From the NCBI GenBank assembly GCA_020431945.1, contig JAGQHH010000027.1, positions 1-16,318 of the forward strand: 16,318 nt of DNA. Reading direction: 5' to 3'. The translations under genes and the position numbers were made by a program. This document shows, in pieces, positions 1 to 7,098 of this stretch (the stretch's first letter is position 1; each line of letters begins with the position of its first letter). The notes under the pieces were generated by a model that had not been told where the DNA came from, made no database searches, and saw only the letters and a list, made by a program, of their open reading frames with translations. Source of the stretch: Cyanobacteria bacterium HKST-UBA02 (GTDB lineage: Bacteria; Cyanobacteriota; Vampirovibrionia; Obscuribacterales; Obscuribacteraceae).

Positions 1-464
1 TAGTCCGGGTTCTCCATCGGCCGCTCCGAGGCAATCGTGAAAGTCACCGGACCGTTGAGCCCGGGCACGGCAACCACCGGCAGCGGTATGGGTAAAAACG
101 GATTGCAGGTGACGGTAGTGGCGACCTGAATGATCTTGTCCCCGGAGGCACCATCTCTATAACTGATTTGAGTATCTGGATAACCCGATATTTTCACGAA
201 TTTCCCCATACCAGCAAGCCAGTCGTCCGGCAGCCCCTTTTTAATCAGCCCTCCGGCATTGTTCGCTTCGCTGGCTTTGACCAGACTGGCTTCCCTGGTC
301 TGATTGCCGTTGAGAACTCCGCACAAACCGTAGGAGACTCCGACACTCACGAGGTCCACCAGGGGGAAGAAGAAGAAAATGAGCAGAACACCCATCGCAA
401 CCGGGAATTCCGCCATTTGCGATCCCCCCGCACTGCGTCGATTTTTGATACGGCATCTGCCCAT
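1..464 (-). CDS. TadE-like pilus assembly protein (3' end cut by window edge)
   Basis: 154 codons are visible and the frame is still open at base 1, probably only a few residues from its end. After a short basic, Ser/Gly-rich leader comes GGSQMAEFPVAMGVLLIFF (residues 13-31) running into one hydrophobic helix (about 20-42). A Glu just before the helix, then a long soluble part, is the layout of TadE/TadG-type pseudopilins, which are processed at the inner membrane and join Tad/Flp pilus machinery. The remainder (about 43-154) is a soluble domain ending in SERPMENP, a hydrophobic-rich tail also usual for TadE-like proteins. The start at 464 is set by a perfect AAGGAG (minus strand, 472-477) seven bases upstream. 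No other tad gene is inside the window. The TadE call rests on motif and topology; a generic type IV pilin-like protein is the alternative. Confidence 0.72.
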   Translation of the reverse strand, partial: MGRCRIKNRRSAGGSQMAEFPVAMGVLLIFFFFPLVDLVSVGVSYGLCGVLNGNQTREASLVKASEANNAGGLIKKGLPDDWLAGMGKFVKISGYPDTQISYRDGASGDKIIQVATTVTCNPFLPIPLPVVAVPGLNGPVTFTIASERPMENPD

Positions 465-554
465 GCTGGAGCTCCTTCGAGCCGGTCTGTACTAATGATA
501 CAGGAGCCCTGCCCCAATTAGGAGGAAGCCGCATAAGTTAGAGGGTGTATTATT

Positions 555-583
555 TTGACGTGCGGGCGAACGCTGTTTATCAT
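555..583 (+). promoter_or_regulatory. Sigma70-type promoter of the VA[RK]TML-repeat gene
   Basis: The sequence shows TTGACG (555-560), a 17-base spacer, and TATCAT (578-583). Each hexamer matches the consensus at five of six positions, with ideal spacing. Transcription would start near 590, giving a leader of about 40 bases before ATG 633. It also lies in the 168-base gap that separates this gene from the divergent TadE-like gene. No equally good promoter was found for the TadE-like gene. Confidence 0.6.
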
Positions 584-632
584 ATGAGCGTGCTTTCTGA
601 GGATGCCGGGCGCTGACCGGCGAAGTGGAGCC

Positions 633-2498
633 ATGAGCCAAGATCCGGATAAAGACAAGAAAGATCATCACGATGACGAGCCCGAGGGCAATCTCAATCC
701 CTCATGGCTCAATCAGCTACCTCATGTGGGTGGTAAACCAGAGGAGGCCACCCCGCCGGAAGAAGTTGCAAAGAGCAAGCCTGAACCCGAGCTCCCGGAA
801 GGTACCGAGATCTCGTCAGCTCCTCCGGAAGCAAAAGAGAGTGGCGCTGCTCCGGAAACCGGCGATGCGCCCTGGCTCAAGGAACTCGACAAGAAAAAAG
901 CTGACAAGAGGCGTGTTGCCAGAACCATGCTCGAGAGCGACCTGCCGGCTCTGGGCGAGCTCTATGAGGAGACATCGAGCAAGAAAAAGGACAAGAAGTC
1001 CAGAAAAGACAAGAAAGACAGCAAAAAGGTCGCCAGAACCATGCTCGAGTCCGATCTTCCGGACCTCGAGTCCCTCACTGCCAAAGCGGAGCAAGCCAGG
1101 GAGCAACAAAATCTTGAACAGGAAGAGTTAGAACAGCAAGAAGAAATTGAGGAGCGAAAAGTAGCAAAGACCATGCTCGAAGCCGAGATTCCGAGCATGG
1201 AAAGCCTGATGCCGGAGCCCGAGCAGACGGAAGAACCTGCACCTGAGCCCTCTCCTGATTCTCACCCTGTGGCTAAGACCATGCTGGAGATGGAAATGCC
1301 ATCGACCATGGAGCTTACCGGTAGCGACGAGAACGAGCAACTCTCCGAACTGGTAGAAGAGCCAGCCTCTTTCGAGCCTGTCGAAAGCGGCCCGGCATAC
1401 GAGCCGGAACCGGAGCCGGAAACGGAACCGGAGCCGGAACCCGTGCCCACGCCAGAGTTCGAGCCCGAGCCCGAGGCTACGGTCCAGGCACCGGCTTTCG
1501 AGGAGAGTTATCCGCCAGCTGAAAGCCCCCTCTACGAGCCTGCTCCCTACCTGCAGGAAGAGCCGCCTGCTGCCGATTTCAGACCGGTGAAGAAGAAAAC
1601 CCGCCTGACCGGTGAAGTCAAGCTTCAGCGGGACTTCGATCCGGGCTCCGAAGCGGCAAGGGAAGAGGGAGAAACCACCCAGCAGCGCTATGTTGCCAGG
1701 ACCATGCTCGATACCGAGCTCATCAGAGAGCAACTGACAGAATCGATTCAGCGAATGGAGGCGCTCGCGGAAGAAGAGGTCAAGCGCAAGGCTCTCGAGC
1801 CCAAGCCTGAATTCATCGAAATCAATAAGTTCGAGATCGCCACCCCCTGCAAATGGAAGTGGAACGACGAAGAGATCACAGGACATGTCGCCTACTGCGA
1901 ACTTTGCGGAATCCAGGTCTACAATTTCGAGGGGCTCCAGCTTCCGCAAGCCGAGAAAATTATTTTCCAGAGAGAAGGAAAAACCAACCCTACTCTCTAT
2001 AAGCGCAAAGACGGCAAGTTCATGACCCAGGACTGCCCCGTCGAGACTCGCAAACAGAAAAACATCAGAACCATCGTAATAGCAATCATCGCCTTCTTCG
2101 TGTTCTTCGTGATCTTGATACCACTCCTTTCACCAAAGACCCCGATTGGCGGTGCACCTGTGGAGCAGACCCCGAGCCAACCGCCGCCCGCCAGAACGGA
2201 GCCCCAGACCGACTCCGAAGAGAGCGGCGGAACCACCAGCCCCCAGGGCGCCGGCAGCCCGAGTGGCACAAACACGCAGAGCACCGGCACCAGCAGCACG
2301 ACACCGCATGCTCCTGGCTCATCCTCTCCTACAGCTCCGCAGGCGAACCCCGATGGATCATTCCACTGGGAAGCCGGCAAAGGCGTAGTGAATCCGCCGA
2401 CAGCCCCGGTCGTGACGCCAGCACCACAGCCGGTGGCACCCCCGGACAACTCTCCTTATGCCGACGAGAGCGGGCAGTTCTGGGAGTACTCCAGATAA
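633..2498 (+). CDS. Membrane protein with five VA[RK]TML repeats and a four-cysteine domain
   Basis: 621 residues from ATG 633; an in-frame ATG at 603 is possible but has only GAGG touching it. I do not recognise the whole protein. Residues 1-90 are charged and disordered. Five copies of VA[RK]TML[ED] follow, with the Thr at 98, 136, 180, 216 and 357; the first four continue into an acidic x-[ED]-[LIM]-P segment. Residues 241-310 are Pro/Glu-rich. Residues 399-470 form a compact domain with C406, C422, C425 and C468 (TPCKW, YCELCGIQVYNF, LYKRKDGKFMTQDCPV), probably metal-binding or disulphide-linked. A basic stretch and one helix (about 480-500) follow, then a Ser/Thr/Pro/Gly-rich tail of about 120 residues. 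The positive-inside rule puts the repeats and Cys domain in the cytoplasm and the tail outside. The 3' end converges on the next gene with a four-base gap. Role inferred: a membrane-anchored kinase substrate or docking scaffold. Confidence 0.9.
   Translation: MSQDPDKDKKDHHDDEPEGNLNPSWLNQLPHVGGKPEEATPPEEVAKSKPEPELPEGTEISSAPPEAKESGAAPETGDAPWLKELDKKKADKRRVARTMLESDLPALGELYEETSSKKKDKKSRKDKKDSKKVARTMLESDLPDLESLTAKAEQAREQQNLEQEELEQQEEIEERKVAKTMLEAEIPSMESLMPEPEQTEEPAPEPSPDSHPVAKTMLEMEMPSTMELTGSDENEQLSELVEEPASFEPVESGPAYEPEPEPETEPEPEPVPTPEFEPEPEATVQAPAFEESYPPAESPLYEPAPYLQEEPPAADFRPVKKKTRLTGEVKLQRDFDPGSEAAREEGETTQQRYVARTMLDTELIREQLTESIQRMEALAEEEVKRKALEPKPEFIEINKFEIATPCKWKWNDEEITGHVAYCELCGIQVYNFEGLQLPQAEKIIFQREGKTNPTLYKRKDGKFMTQDCPVETRKQKNIRTIVIAIIAFFVFFVILIPLLSPKTPIGGAPVEQTPSQPPPARTEPQTDSEESGGTTSPQGAGSPSGTNTQSTGTSSTTPHAPGSSSPTAPQANPDGSFHWEAGKGVVNPPTAPVVTPAPQPVAPPDNSPYADESGQFWEYSR
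1401..1442 (+). repeat. Degenerate hexanucleotide repeat (Glu-Pro coding)
   Basis: Seven consecutive six-base units of the form GA[AG]-CCG (GAGCCG, GAACCG, GAGCCG, GAAACG, GAACCG, GAGCCG, GAACCC) encode alternating Glu-Pro with one Thr. A shorter related GAGCCC tract follows at about 1461-1472. It probably encodes a stiff acidic spacer between the fourth and fifth VA[RK]TML motifs, and such tracts can change length by slippage without breaking the frame. Confidence 0.75.
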
Positions 2499-2502
2499 CG
2501 AG

Positions 2503-2868
2503 TCAGGAAAGCGAAGCGGCCAGGATCTCCTGGTAGATCTTGCTATCCATGGTGGCAAGAAACTTCCGGTCGTCGTGAAGCTCGATAAGAGCGCAGACCT
2601 GTTTGCGGTTGCCGCCCAGGAAAGCCCCGGCAACAGCCCCCAGCGGTCCCATGACCACCATTCCGGCAAGCCCCCAGCCCAGGGTCTCAGCCAGCTTTTT
2701 CACCGACTCTTCGGTCTGGGGCTGTACTCGCTTGACAGCGCCTCGCAACTCGATATGCTCGAACGGTCCCCAGAGCGTGCCCCGACTATACTCCCATTCT
2801 CCTTCGGTGAGGTCGCCACCAAGGATCTTGACCTTGTTGTTCTCGAAGTATTTGCCGATGTTTTGCAT
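2503..2868 (-). CDS. Small protein with glycine-zipper membrane segment
   Basis: 121 residues; not a named family I can give with certainty. The N-terminal half is a soluble, charged segment that mentions no signal peptide. Residues 63-87 are a glycine zipper (LGWGLAGMVVMGPLGAVAGA and the following FLGGN), which packs or inserts into membranes. The C-terminal part, CALIELHDDRKFLATMDSK, resembles the short strand-helix tail I recall in small uncharacterised bacterial proteins. The gene lies 61 bases downstream of the DUF2207 gene on the same strand with no terminator between, so they are probably co-transcribed. Upstream of ATG 2868 is only an AGAAGAAG purine run, a weak ribosome site. It ends four bases from the convergent 633-2498 gene. 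Confidence 0.82.
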   Translation of the reverse strand: MQNIGKYFENNKVKILGGDLTEGEWEYSRGTLWGPFEHIELRGAVKRVQPQTEESVKKLAETLGWGLAGMVVMGPLGAVAGAFLGGNRKQVCALIELHDDRKFLATMDSKIYQEILAASLS

Positions 2869-2929
2869 TTTCGCTTCTTCTCATGATCGAGTCGACTAGG
2901 AATTTATACCCGCCCGGCAAAATACCAGC

Positions 2930-4621
2930 TCAATCTTCGTGATCGTGCTCCTGCTCAGGTCTGCGCCCGAATTTGGCGACAGTGTGGTCCGAATATTGCC
3001 GCGGCGGCGGCGCCGTGAAAGTAAGACTGGCAAGCTTGGTCGCGATCCAGACATCGCGGGCGAAATCACGAGCCGAAAAGCCCTCGGCCAGGCGTCCGTC
3101 ATGAAACTGGAACCAGTCCGGAGACATATCCGGGACATGCTCCTGGCAGGCAGCAGCCCATTTCTCGAAGACCCCCAGGACGATGGCATAGGGAAGCAGG
3201 CGGTGGAAAATGTAGGGGTCTTTCTTCATCTTCTCCACAATCTCATCGCCCCGGGCGGTTTTCAGGGTATCGGCAAAATCCTGGATCTGATTGAAGACCT
3301 TTTTCCCTTTCTTGGTCCGCAACGGGAAGAAGCGGGGCGCTGCCGCTACGACAATTCCGGCAATGACGAGACCCAGGGCGAGTCCCTTGAGATCGCTCGT
3401 ATCCGCAGTAAAGAGAACTCCGATCCCGGAAGCCAGAAGAACAAGACCCAGAGTTCCGAATATTGTCCTGTCCATCTCGGGATCTTTGACCAGAAAACCT
3501 TCTTTCACCATCGACCGGTAGATCTGTTTCTTGATCTTGGGGAGATACTGCCTGAAACCACCCTGGAGATTGGAGAGATAGGCGGTGAGTCCGTTGCCGA
3601 AAAGAGCCCAGATATAGAGGAGCTCGTAGTCTTTGAGGGGATCGTTGGTGGGCGGAGCGAGCTTCTTCAGCTCATAGTCCCGCTCGGAAAGCGAGAAATA
3701 GCCGGAAGCCGGGATCTCTCGAATCGTATAAAAGCCTCGCACGGCGAGATTGAGCAGCGTCACCGAGATGTCGGAGACATCGCAGCTCTGATCGAGAAGA
3801 GTGCCCATCTCCACCGGTCGCAAGCCGGCAGGCGGCTCCCAGATATCCTGTTCGTCATGATCGCCGCCGACCTGACTGCGGATCGCCCGGAAGGCCCAGA
3901 GCCCTGCCATTGCCAGTAGTGGCACCGCAACGAGCAGGTACCAGTCGCTCACGAGCCAGCGAGCCTGGTCGATCAGTGATGCACCAGCCACTGTTCCCGG
4001 GGGCAGCTCGGCATCGACGATGAGACTCTCGCCGGGATCGAGATCGGAAGCAGTCGCCAGGTAATGACCGGAGATAGCCCGGGCGCTTGCCGGGACCTGA
4101 CCTTCCTCTTCGGTCTTGAACGCCCGGAAGCTTCCTTCCGGAATGCTCACGCCGGATGGAGGATAGAAAACGAACTCCGCCTTTTTCACTCTCATGGGCC
4201 AGTCGTGGCCGACGACATTCCAGTGCATGACCGGATGTCCCTTTTTCTCCCGGCACACGCCCCGGGCCTCATAGGTGACCTGATAGCGATAATAGCCGGA
4301 TCGCCCGTGGGTGTGCTTATCGAGACGAACAGAAACCGATCCGTCATGATCGGTAGTAGCATGTCCCACCTCATGCCCCCTGCCGTCGGTGACCGTGCCC
4401 AGCTTGATGCTGGCATGCTCGGCAGGGATTATCCGGTAGAAAGAGCTGCGATGAGAGCTATCCAGATCGACCTCGATGGACTCTTTGACTGCCAGCACCC
4501 CATCCTTGCTCAGCCTGGCTTCGCAGACGAAGGAATCGACAGCCTCGGCAAAAGCTGCCGGGACACTAAGGAAAAGCAACAATCCGGGCAGGGCCGGAGT
4601 TAGTGCGAGAATCTTTTTCAT
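2930..4621 (-). CDS. DUF2207 family membrane protein
   Basis: 563 residues. The start at 4621 gives a clean signal peptide (MKKILALTPALPGLLLFLSV, likely cleaved after AFA, residue 25); a frame start 33 bases upstream would spoil it and would precede the predicted transcript start. Residues about 27-205 form the extracytoplasmic DUF2207 domain, with the typical HWNVVGHDWPMRVKKAEF segment. A helix at about 226-246 follows, then a cytoplasmic part with the family signature PAGLRPVEMGTLLD...TLLNLAVRGFYTI, two helices (about 387-405 and 412-433), and the conserved TKKGKKV and LLPYAIVLG motifs. Length and order match the family (YciQ-like), whose function is unknown. Oddity: most relatives end in a Gly/Ser-rich tail, but here the end is short, charged and His/Asp/Glu-rich (EQEHDHED). 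It probably forms an operon with the downstream 121-residue protein. Confidence 0.9.
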   Translation of the reverse strand: MKKILALTPALPGLLLFLSVPAAFAEAVDSFVCEARLSKDGVLAVKESIEVDLDSSHRSSFYRIIPAEHASIKLGTVTDGRGHEVGHATTDHDGSVSVRLDKHTHGRSGYYRYQVTYEARGVCREKKGHPVMHWNVVGHDWPMRVKKAEFVFYPPSGVSIPEGSFRAFKTEEEGQVPASARAISGHYLATASDLDPGESLIVDAELPPGTVAGASLIDQARWLVSDWYLLVAVPLLAMAGLWAFRAIRSQVGGDHDEQDIWEPPAGLRPVEMGTLLDQSCDVSDISVTLLNLAVRGFYTIREIPASGYFSLSERDYELKKLAPPTNDPLKDYELLYIWALFGNGLTAYLSNLQGGFRQYLPKIKKQIYRSMVKEGFLVKDPEMDRTIFGTLGLVLLASGIGVLFTADTSDLKGLALGLVIAGIVVAAAPRFFPLRTKKGKKVFNQIQDFADTLKTARGDEIVEKMKKDPYIFHRLLPYAIVLGVFEKWAAACQEHVPDMSPDWFQFHDGRLAEGFSARDFARDVWIATKLASLTFTAPPPRQYSDHTVAKFGRRPEQEHDHED

Positions 4622-4643
4622 AGTAATACTCTTTAGCCCCGCC

Positions 4644-4672
4644 ATTATAGCCACAGGGGTCCTCCCTGTCCC
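4644..4672 (-). promoter_or_regulatory. Promoter of the DUF2207 operon
   Basis: Read on the minus strand: GGGACA (4672-4667), a 17-base spacer, then a perfect TATAAT (4649-4644). The predicted start near 4637 leaves a leader of about 16 bases before ATG 4621, with an AGAG purine patch as the only ribosome site. This lies in the 193-base gap shared with the divergent gene at 4815. Confidence 0.6.
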
Positions 4673-4754
4673 GTCCGGGAAAAAAATTTTGCGGTCCGTG
4701 TCGAAAAAGCAAGACAGCTCGCATAGACACCTGAGCCCTCAAAAAACATACCGG

Positions 4755-4782
4755 TCGAAGCGCCTAGCAACCCCCGCTTCGA
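4755..4782 (+). promoter_or_regulatory. 8-bp inverted repeat in the leader of the 4815 gene
   Basis: TCGAAGCG (4755-4762) and CGCTTCGA (4775-4782) are perfect inverted copies separated by 12 bases, about 20 bases before the ribosome site at 4801. As RNA it would form an eight-base-pair hairpin with a 12-base loop; as DNA it could be an operator for a dimeric regulator with half-sites 20 bases apart. There is no U-tract after it, so it is not an obvious terminator. Confidence 0.45.
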
Positions 4783-4814
4783 GTTATTCCAACTGCCAAG
4801 AAGGAGAATGCCCC

Positions 4815-5807
4815 ATGACATTCGAAACAGCTTTAGTCGCCCAACAACAGAACGGCGGATCCGACCAAGGAGATATTATCCAGCAGGGAGAGGCCGCCAG
4901 CCAGGCTCGCAAGAGCCTCTCCACCCAGGCCGGCGACGCCGCCAAGCAAGCTATCCAGAGCGGCGGCGAGTCCCTCGGCCGCGGTCAGAAAGACCACAGC
5001 TCGGTAGAAGACGAGCAAGGACATATTCTAATCAGCCCCCTGAACGAGATGGGCGAGGCGGGAAGCGACGCCCAGACCCCGGAAGGTTCAGGTCCCTTGA
5101 ACAATACCGACAGCAGCGATTCGCAGGTCGGCAAAGAGCTCGGCGACGCAGCTGGCAAAGCCGGCGAGTCGATCATCGAGTTCATGAAAAGGTCCGAGCC
5201 CACCGAGAAAGAAAGAGAAGCCGCCAAGAAGGAGCTGGCTGAAGGGATCAGCAAGCTGGTTCCGGAGGAAGACCGCAAAACCCTGGTAGGTATGCAGGAA
5301 GCGCTAATAGACGGCAACCTGGAATCATTCCAGAAGCTCGTCGGCTCGCTCAAGGATAATCCCGAAAAGCTAGCCGCCATGATCAAAGAGCTCAATAACG
5401 GTCTCGACAAGGCCGAGTGGAGCGGCGGTGTCAATGTCCAGCAAGACAGCAATGGCAATGTCCTTCTCTACAAACAGAACGGCAATACCGCCATCGAGAT
5501 CAATCCGAGCACAGGCGCCACCGTTCTTCGACCTGTGGAGCCACGCTTCGATGGAACCGCCGTGGTCCAGCCCGGAGAAGTGATCGGAGCAGACGCCGGC
5601 AAAGTCATGCACGACATCGGCAATGAAGCCGTCGAAAGCATGACGCCTCGGAAGTATGACATTCTCAAGCCCGGCAAGCCCTTTGATCCTTTTGAACCCA
5701 AACATCCTTTCGAGCACCTGAGACCCAACGATCTGGATCCCGGGATCCGCATCAGACCGGATCTCCGCCTCTTCGATGGAGTCAAGCCCTATTACGAGAG
5801 CAAATAA
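4815..5807 (+). CDS. Hypothetical protein, disordered N-terminus plus conserved-looking C-terminal domain
   Basis: 330 residues; function not recognised. The start is fixed by AAGGAG at 4801-4806, eight bases before ATG 4815, the best ribosome site on the plus strand here. The longer open frame upstream runs through the divergent promoter region and is not credible. There is no signal peptide or membrane helix. Residues 1-110 are Gln/Gly/Ser/Ala-rich and low in complexity, with two similar GDAA-x-[KQ]-A stretches. Residues 128-200 are charged amphipathic helix (KEREAAKKELAEGISKLV, then LESFQKLVGSLKDNPEKLAA). Residues 203-275 look like a small beta-rich fold (VNVQQDSNGNVLLYKQNGN, then NPSTGATVLRPVE). 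I recall similar segments in uncharacterised Obscuribacterales proteins, but cannot name a family. The tail (288-330) is Pro/Asp/Phe-rich (KPFDPFEPKHPFEHLRP). It ends at the terminator at 5831. Confidence 0.85.
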   Translation: MTFETALVAQQQNGGSDQGDIIQQGEAASQARKSLSTQAGDAAKQAIQSGGESLGRGQKDHSSVEDEQGHILISPLNEMGEAGSDAQTPEGSGPLNNTDSSDSQVGKELGDAAGKAGESIIEFMKRSEPTEKEREAAKKELAEGISKLVPEEDRKTLVGMQEALIDGNLESFQKLVGSLKDNPEKLAAMIKELNNGLDKAEWSGGVNVQQDSNGNVLLYKQNGNTAIEINPSTGATVLRPVEPRFDGTAVVQPGEVIGADAGKVMHDIGNEAVESMTPRKYDILKPGKPFDPFEPKHPFEHLRPNDLDPGIRIRPDLRLFDGVKPYYESK

Positions 5808-5830
5808 TCAGAGTAGGATTCCGATGCGAA

Positions 5831-5856
5831 AAAGAGGAGCCGCAAGGCTCCTCTTT
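5831..5856. terminator. Bidirectional intrinsic terminator
   Basis: A perfect 11-base-pair stem (AAAGAGGAGCC, 5831-5841, with GGCTCCTCTTT, 5846-5856) closes on a stable GCAA tetraloop. Read on the minus strand the GC-rich stem runs into five T residues; on the plus strand it is followed by TTTGCTTTGAGTTT. It sits 23 bases after the plus-strand stop at 5807 and 9 bases after the minus-strand stop at 5866, so it can serve both convergent genes. Confidence 0.85.
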
Positions 5857-5865
5857 GCTTTGAGT

Positions 5866-6525
5866 TTATATCAAGCTCCAGACGAATCCCGCCATGGCAA
5901 ATATAGCCACGAAGGTGGCTCCGATCATCCAGACATTATTCCGCTTTCGGAGAAATCGCAGGGCAAAGATTCCCAGGGCGGCAATGGCAGCGAGGATCGA
6001 ATAGCGGACCCAGGGGCTCTGAGGCTCGGGCACGCTGGCAGTTTCAGCAGTGGTGGCAGGTACCGGAATCGGCGATCCCATCGTTACCCCGGGTTGCACG
6101 GTAGCTTCTCCGAGGGGGTAAGCGGCGTCGCCCATATCGTGCTGCATGACGGGCGGAGAGATACCGCCCTGGATTTCCTGGGCCATGCCAGGTTGAGCGA
6201 TTCCCGTCCAGGCCGCCATGCCCAGTATCGCAGCGGCGCATCGCCTGTAGGCACGCCTCAATCGTCTGAGAGCCACCGGACAATCATCGGTGATCACAGT
6301 GCCGTCCTTGCGACGATAAAGCTTCAGACAGAGACGACCTTCATTTTCCTTGATCAGCGACTCGGCCTCATTCCGACTCATGGCCGATATATTGTATACA
6401 TTGAGCTTGCACTGCCCGCAGTATCGCACGCGCTCGTCGCCTTCCATCCTGTTCCAGTCAGCGGGGCAGGGGGTGGCTATGCGAACTTGTTCCAGCATAC
6501 TCTTGGCGGGGCGTCTTTTGAACAT
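5866..6525 (-). CDS. Membrane protein with N-terminal CPADW-type four-cysteine domain
   Basis: 219 residues. Residues 14-84 contain TPCPADWNRMEGDERVRYC, GQCKLNVYNISAMS, LYRRKDGTVITDDCPV, with C20, C36, C39, C66 and C82. Four of these match the spacing in the 633-2498 protein exactly (C-x15-C-x2-C-x42-C). I recall CP..W..M.GD.R.R.C..C segments in uncharacterised proteins of several phyla, but know no name or function; zinc or disulphide binding is a guess. A strongly basic patch (LRRLRRAYRR, 87-96) precedes a hydrophobic stretch (about 97-113), then a Pro/Gly-rich linker and two helices (about 173-192 and 198-218). The Cys domain is thus probably cytoplasmic. No clear ribosome site precedes ATG 6525; an internal ATG at residue 10 is equally possible. 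It lies 102 bases downstream of the DUF4870-like gene and may share its transcript. Confidence 0.85.
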   Translation of the reverse strand: MFKRRPAKSMLEQVRIATPCPADWNRMEGDERVRYCGQCKLNVYNISAMSRNEAESLIKENEGRLCLKLYRRKDGTVITDDCPVALRRLRRAYRRCAAAILGMAAWTGIAQPGMAQEIQGGISPPVMQHDMGDAAYPLGEATVQPGVTMGSPIPVPATTAETASVPEPQSPWVRYSILAAIAALGIFALRFLRKRNNVWMIGATFVAIFAMAGFVWSLI

Positions 6526-6627
6526 GGCTGTCTACTCATACCGGGATCGAGGGGGTCACATCGGAACTTCTCTACCAATATGAGCGGCGATGCTCAGACC
6601 AGCCACAGGGTTTTTCCGGTCGCAATA

Positions 6628-7056
6628 TTAATTTGCGCTGTCCAGATACTTGTCTATATGCTCGCTGATCACCGGCAGCCTGCCGGGGTTGCCCTTATAG
6701 ACTCTCAAGATCAACTGGATGCAGACCCCCAGATAAGCCATGGCCACCACCCCCTGGGCAAGAGCGATGACAAGCCCGATGACCTGACCGACGAGGGGCA
6801 TCCAGCCCACCACCGCACCGATGGTGCCGAGCAGGACATTGACCACCGCCACCGCCACGAAGAGCGCCAGGGCCTGGATGGAATGATAGCGAAGCGTACG
6901 ATTGGCCGGGGGCTCGGTAACCAGCCAGAGCACCGGGACAAGACCATTCAGCACATAGCAGGCTGCTGCCGCCTGATTGTATGGCAGATCGAGAATCACT
7001 GTCTTGCCGGTGGGGCTGACCTGCTTGTCCGAATCCGGTCCTTCGAGTTTATCCAA
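6628..7056 (-). CDS. DUF4870/Tic20-like small membrane protein
   Basis: 142 residues with three predicted hydrophobic segments (about 29-47, 60-85, 88-117). The signature is NQAAAACYVLNGLVPVLWLV then EPPANRTLRYHSIQALAL: a helix, a short loop with an Arg-rich F/Y-H-x-x-Q-A/S element, then two more helices. This is the arrangement of DUF4870/Tic20-like proteins, whose function in bacteria is unknown. There is no in-frame ATG near the start; TTG at 7056 is chosen because GGAG lies nine bases upstream on the minus strand (7069-7066). A short soluble N-terminus and a C-terminal tail (about 120-142) flank the membrane part. It is 42 bases downstream of the kinase-like gene, pointing to an operon. 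Confidence 0.82.
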   Translation of the reverse strand: MDKLEGPDSDKQVSPTGKTVILDLPYNQAAAACYVLNGLVPVLWLVTEPPANRTLRYHSIQALALFVAVAVVNVLLGTIGAVVGWMPLVGQVIGLVIALAQGVVAMAYLGVCIQLILRVYKGNPGRLPVISEHIDKYLDSAN

Positions 7057-7098
7057 TTGTTTGCGCTCCGCTTTCCGACTCAGTTAAGGATACCACTG

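Noticed and set aside
1128..1949. Minus-strand open frame of 273 codons
   Set aside because: Antisense to the repeat protein; its Arg/Leu/Phe-rich periodic sequence is the mirror of the Glu/Pro repeats.
2939..3919. Plus-strand open frame of 326 codons
   Set aside because: Antisense to the DUF2207 gene, which has family motifs throughout; GC-rich coding DNA often leaves a long antisense frame.
4756..4781. Inverted repeat as a transcription terminator
   Set aside because: There is no T-tract on either side, and it stands before a gene, so an operator or leader hairpin is more likely.
4476..4814. N-terminal extension of the 4815 gene
   Set aside because: It would run through the divergent DUF2207 promoter and the inverted repeat, and ATG 4815 has a perfect ribosome site.
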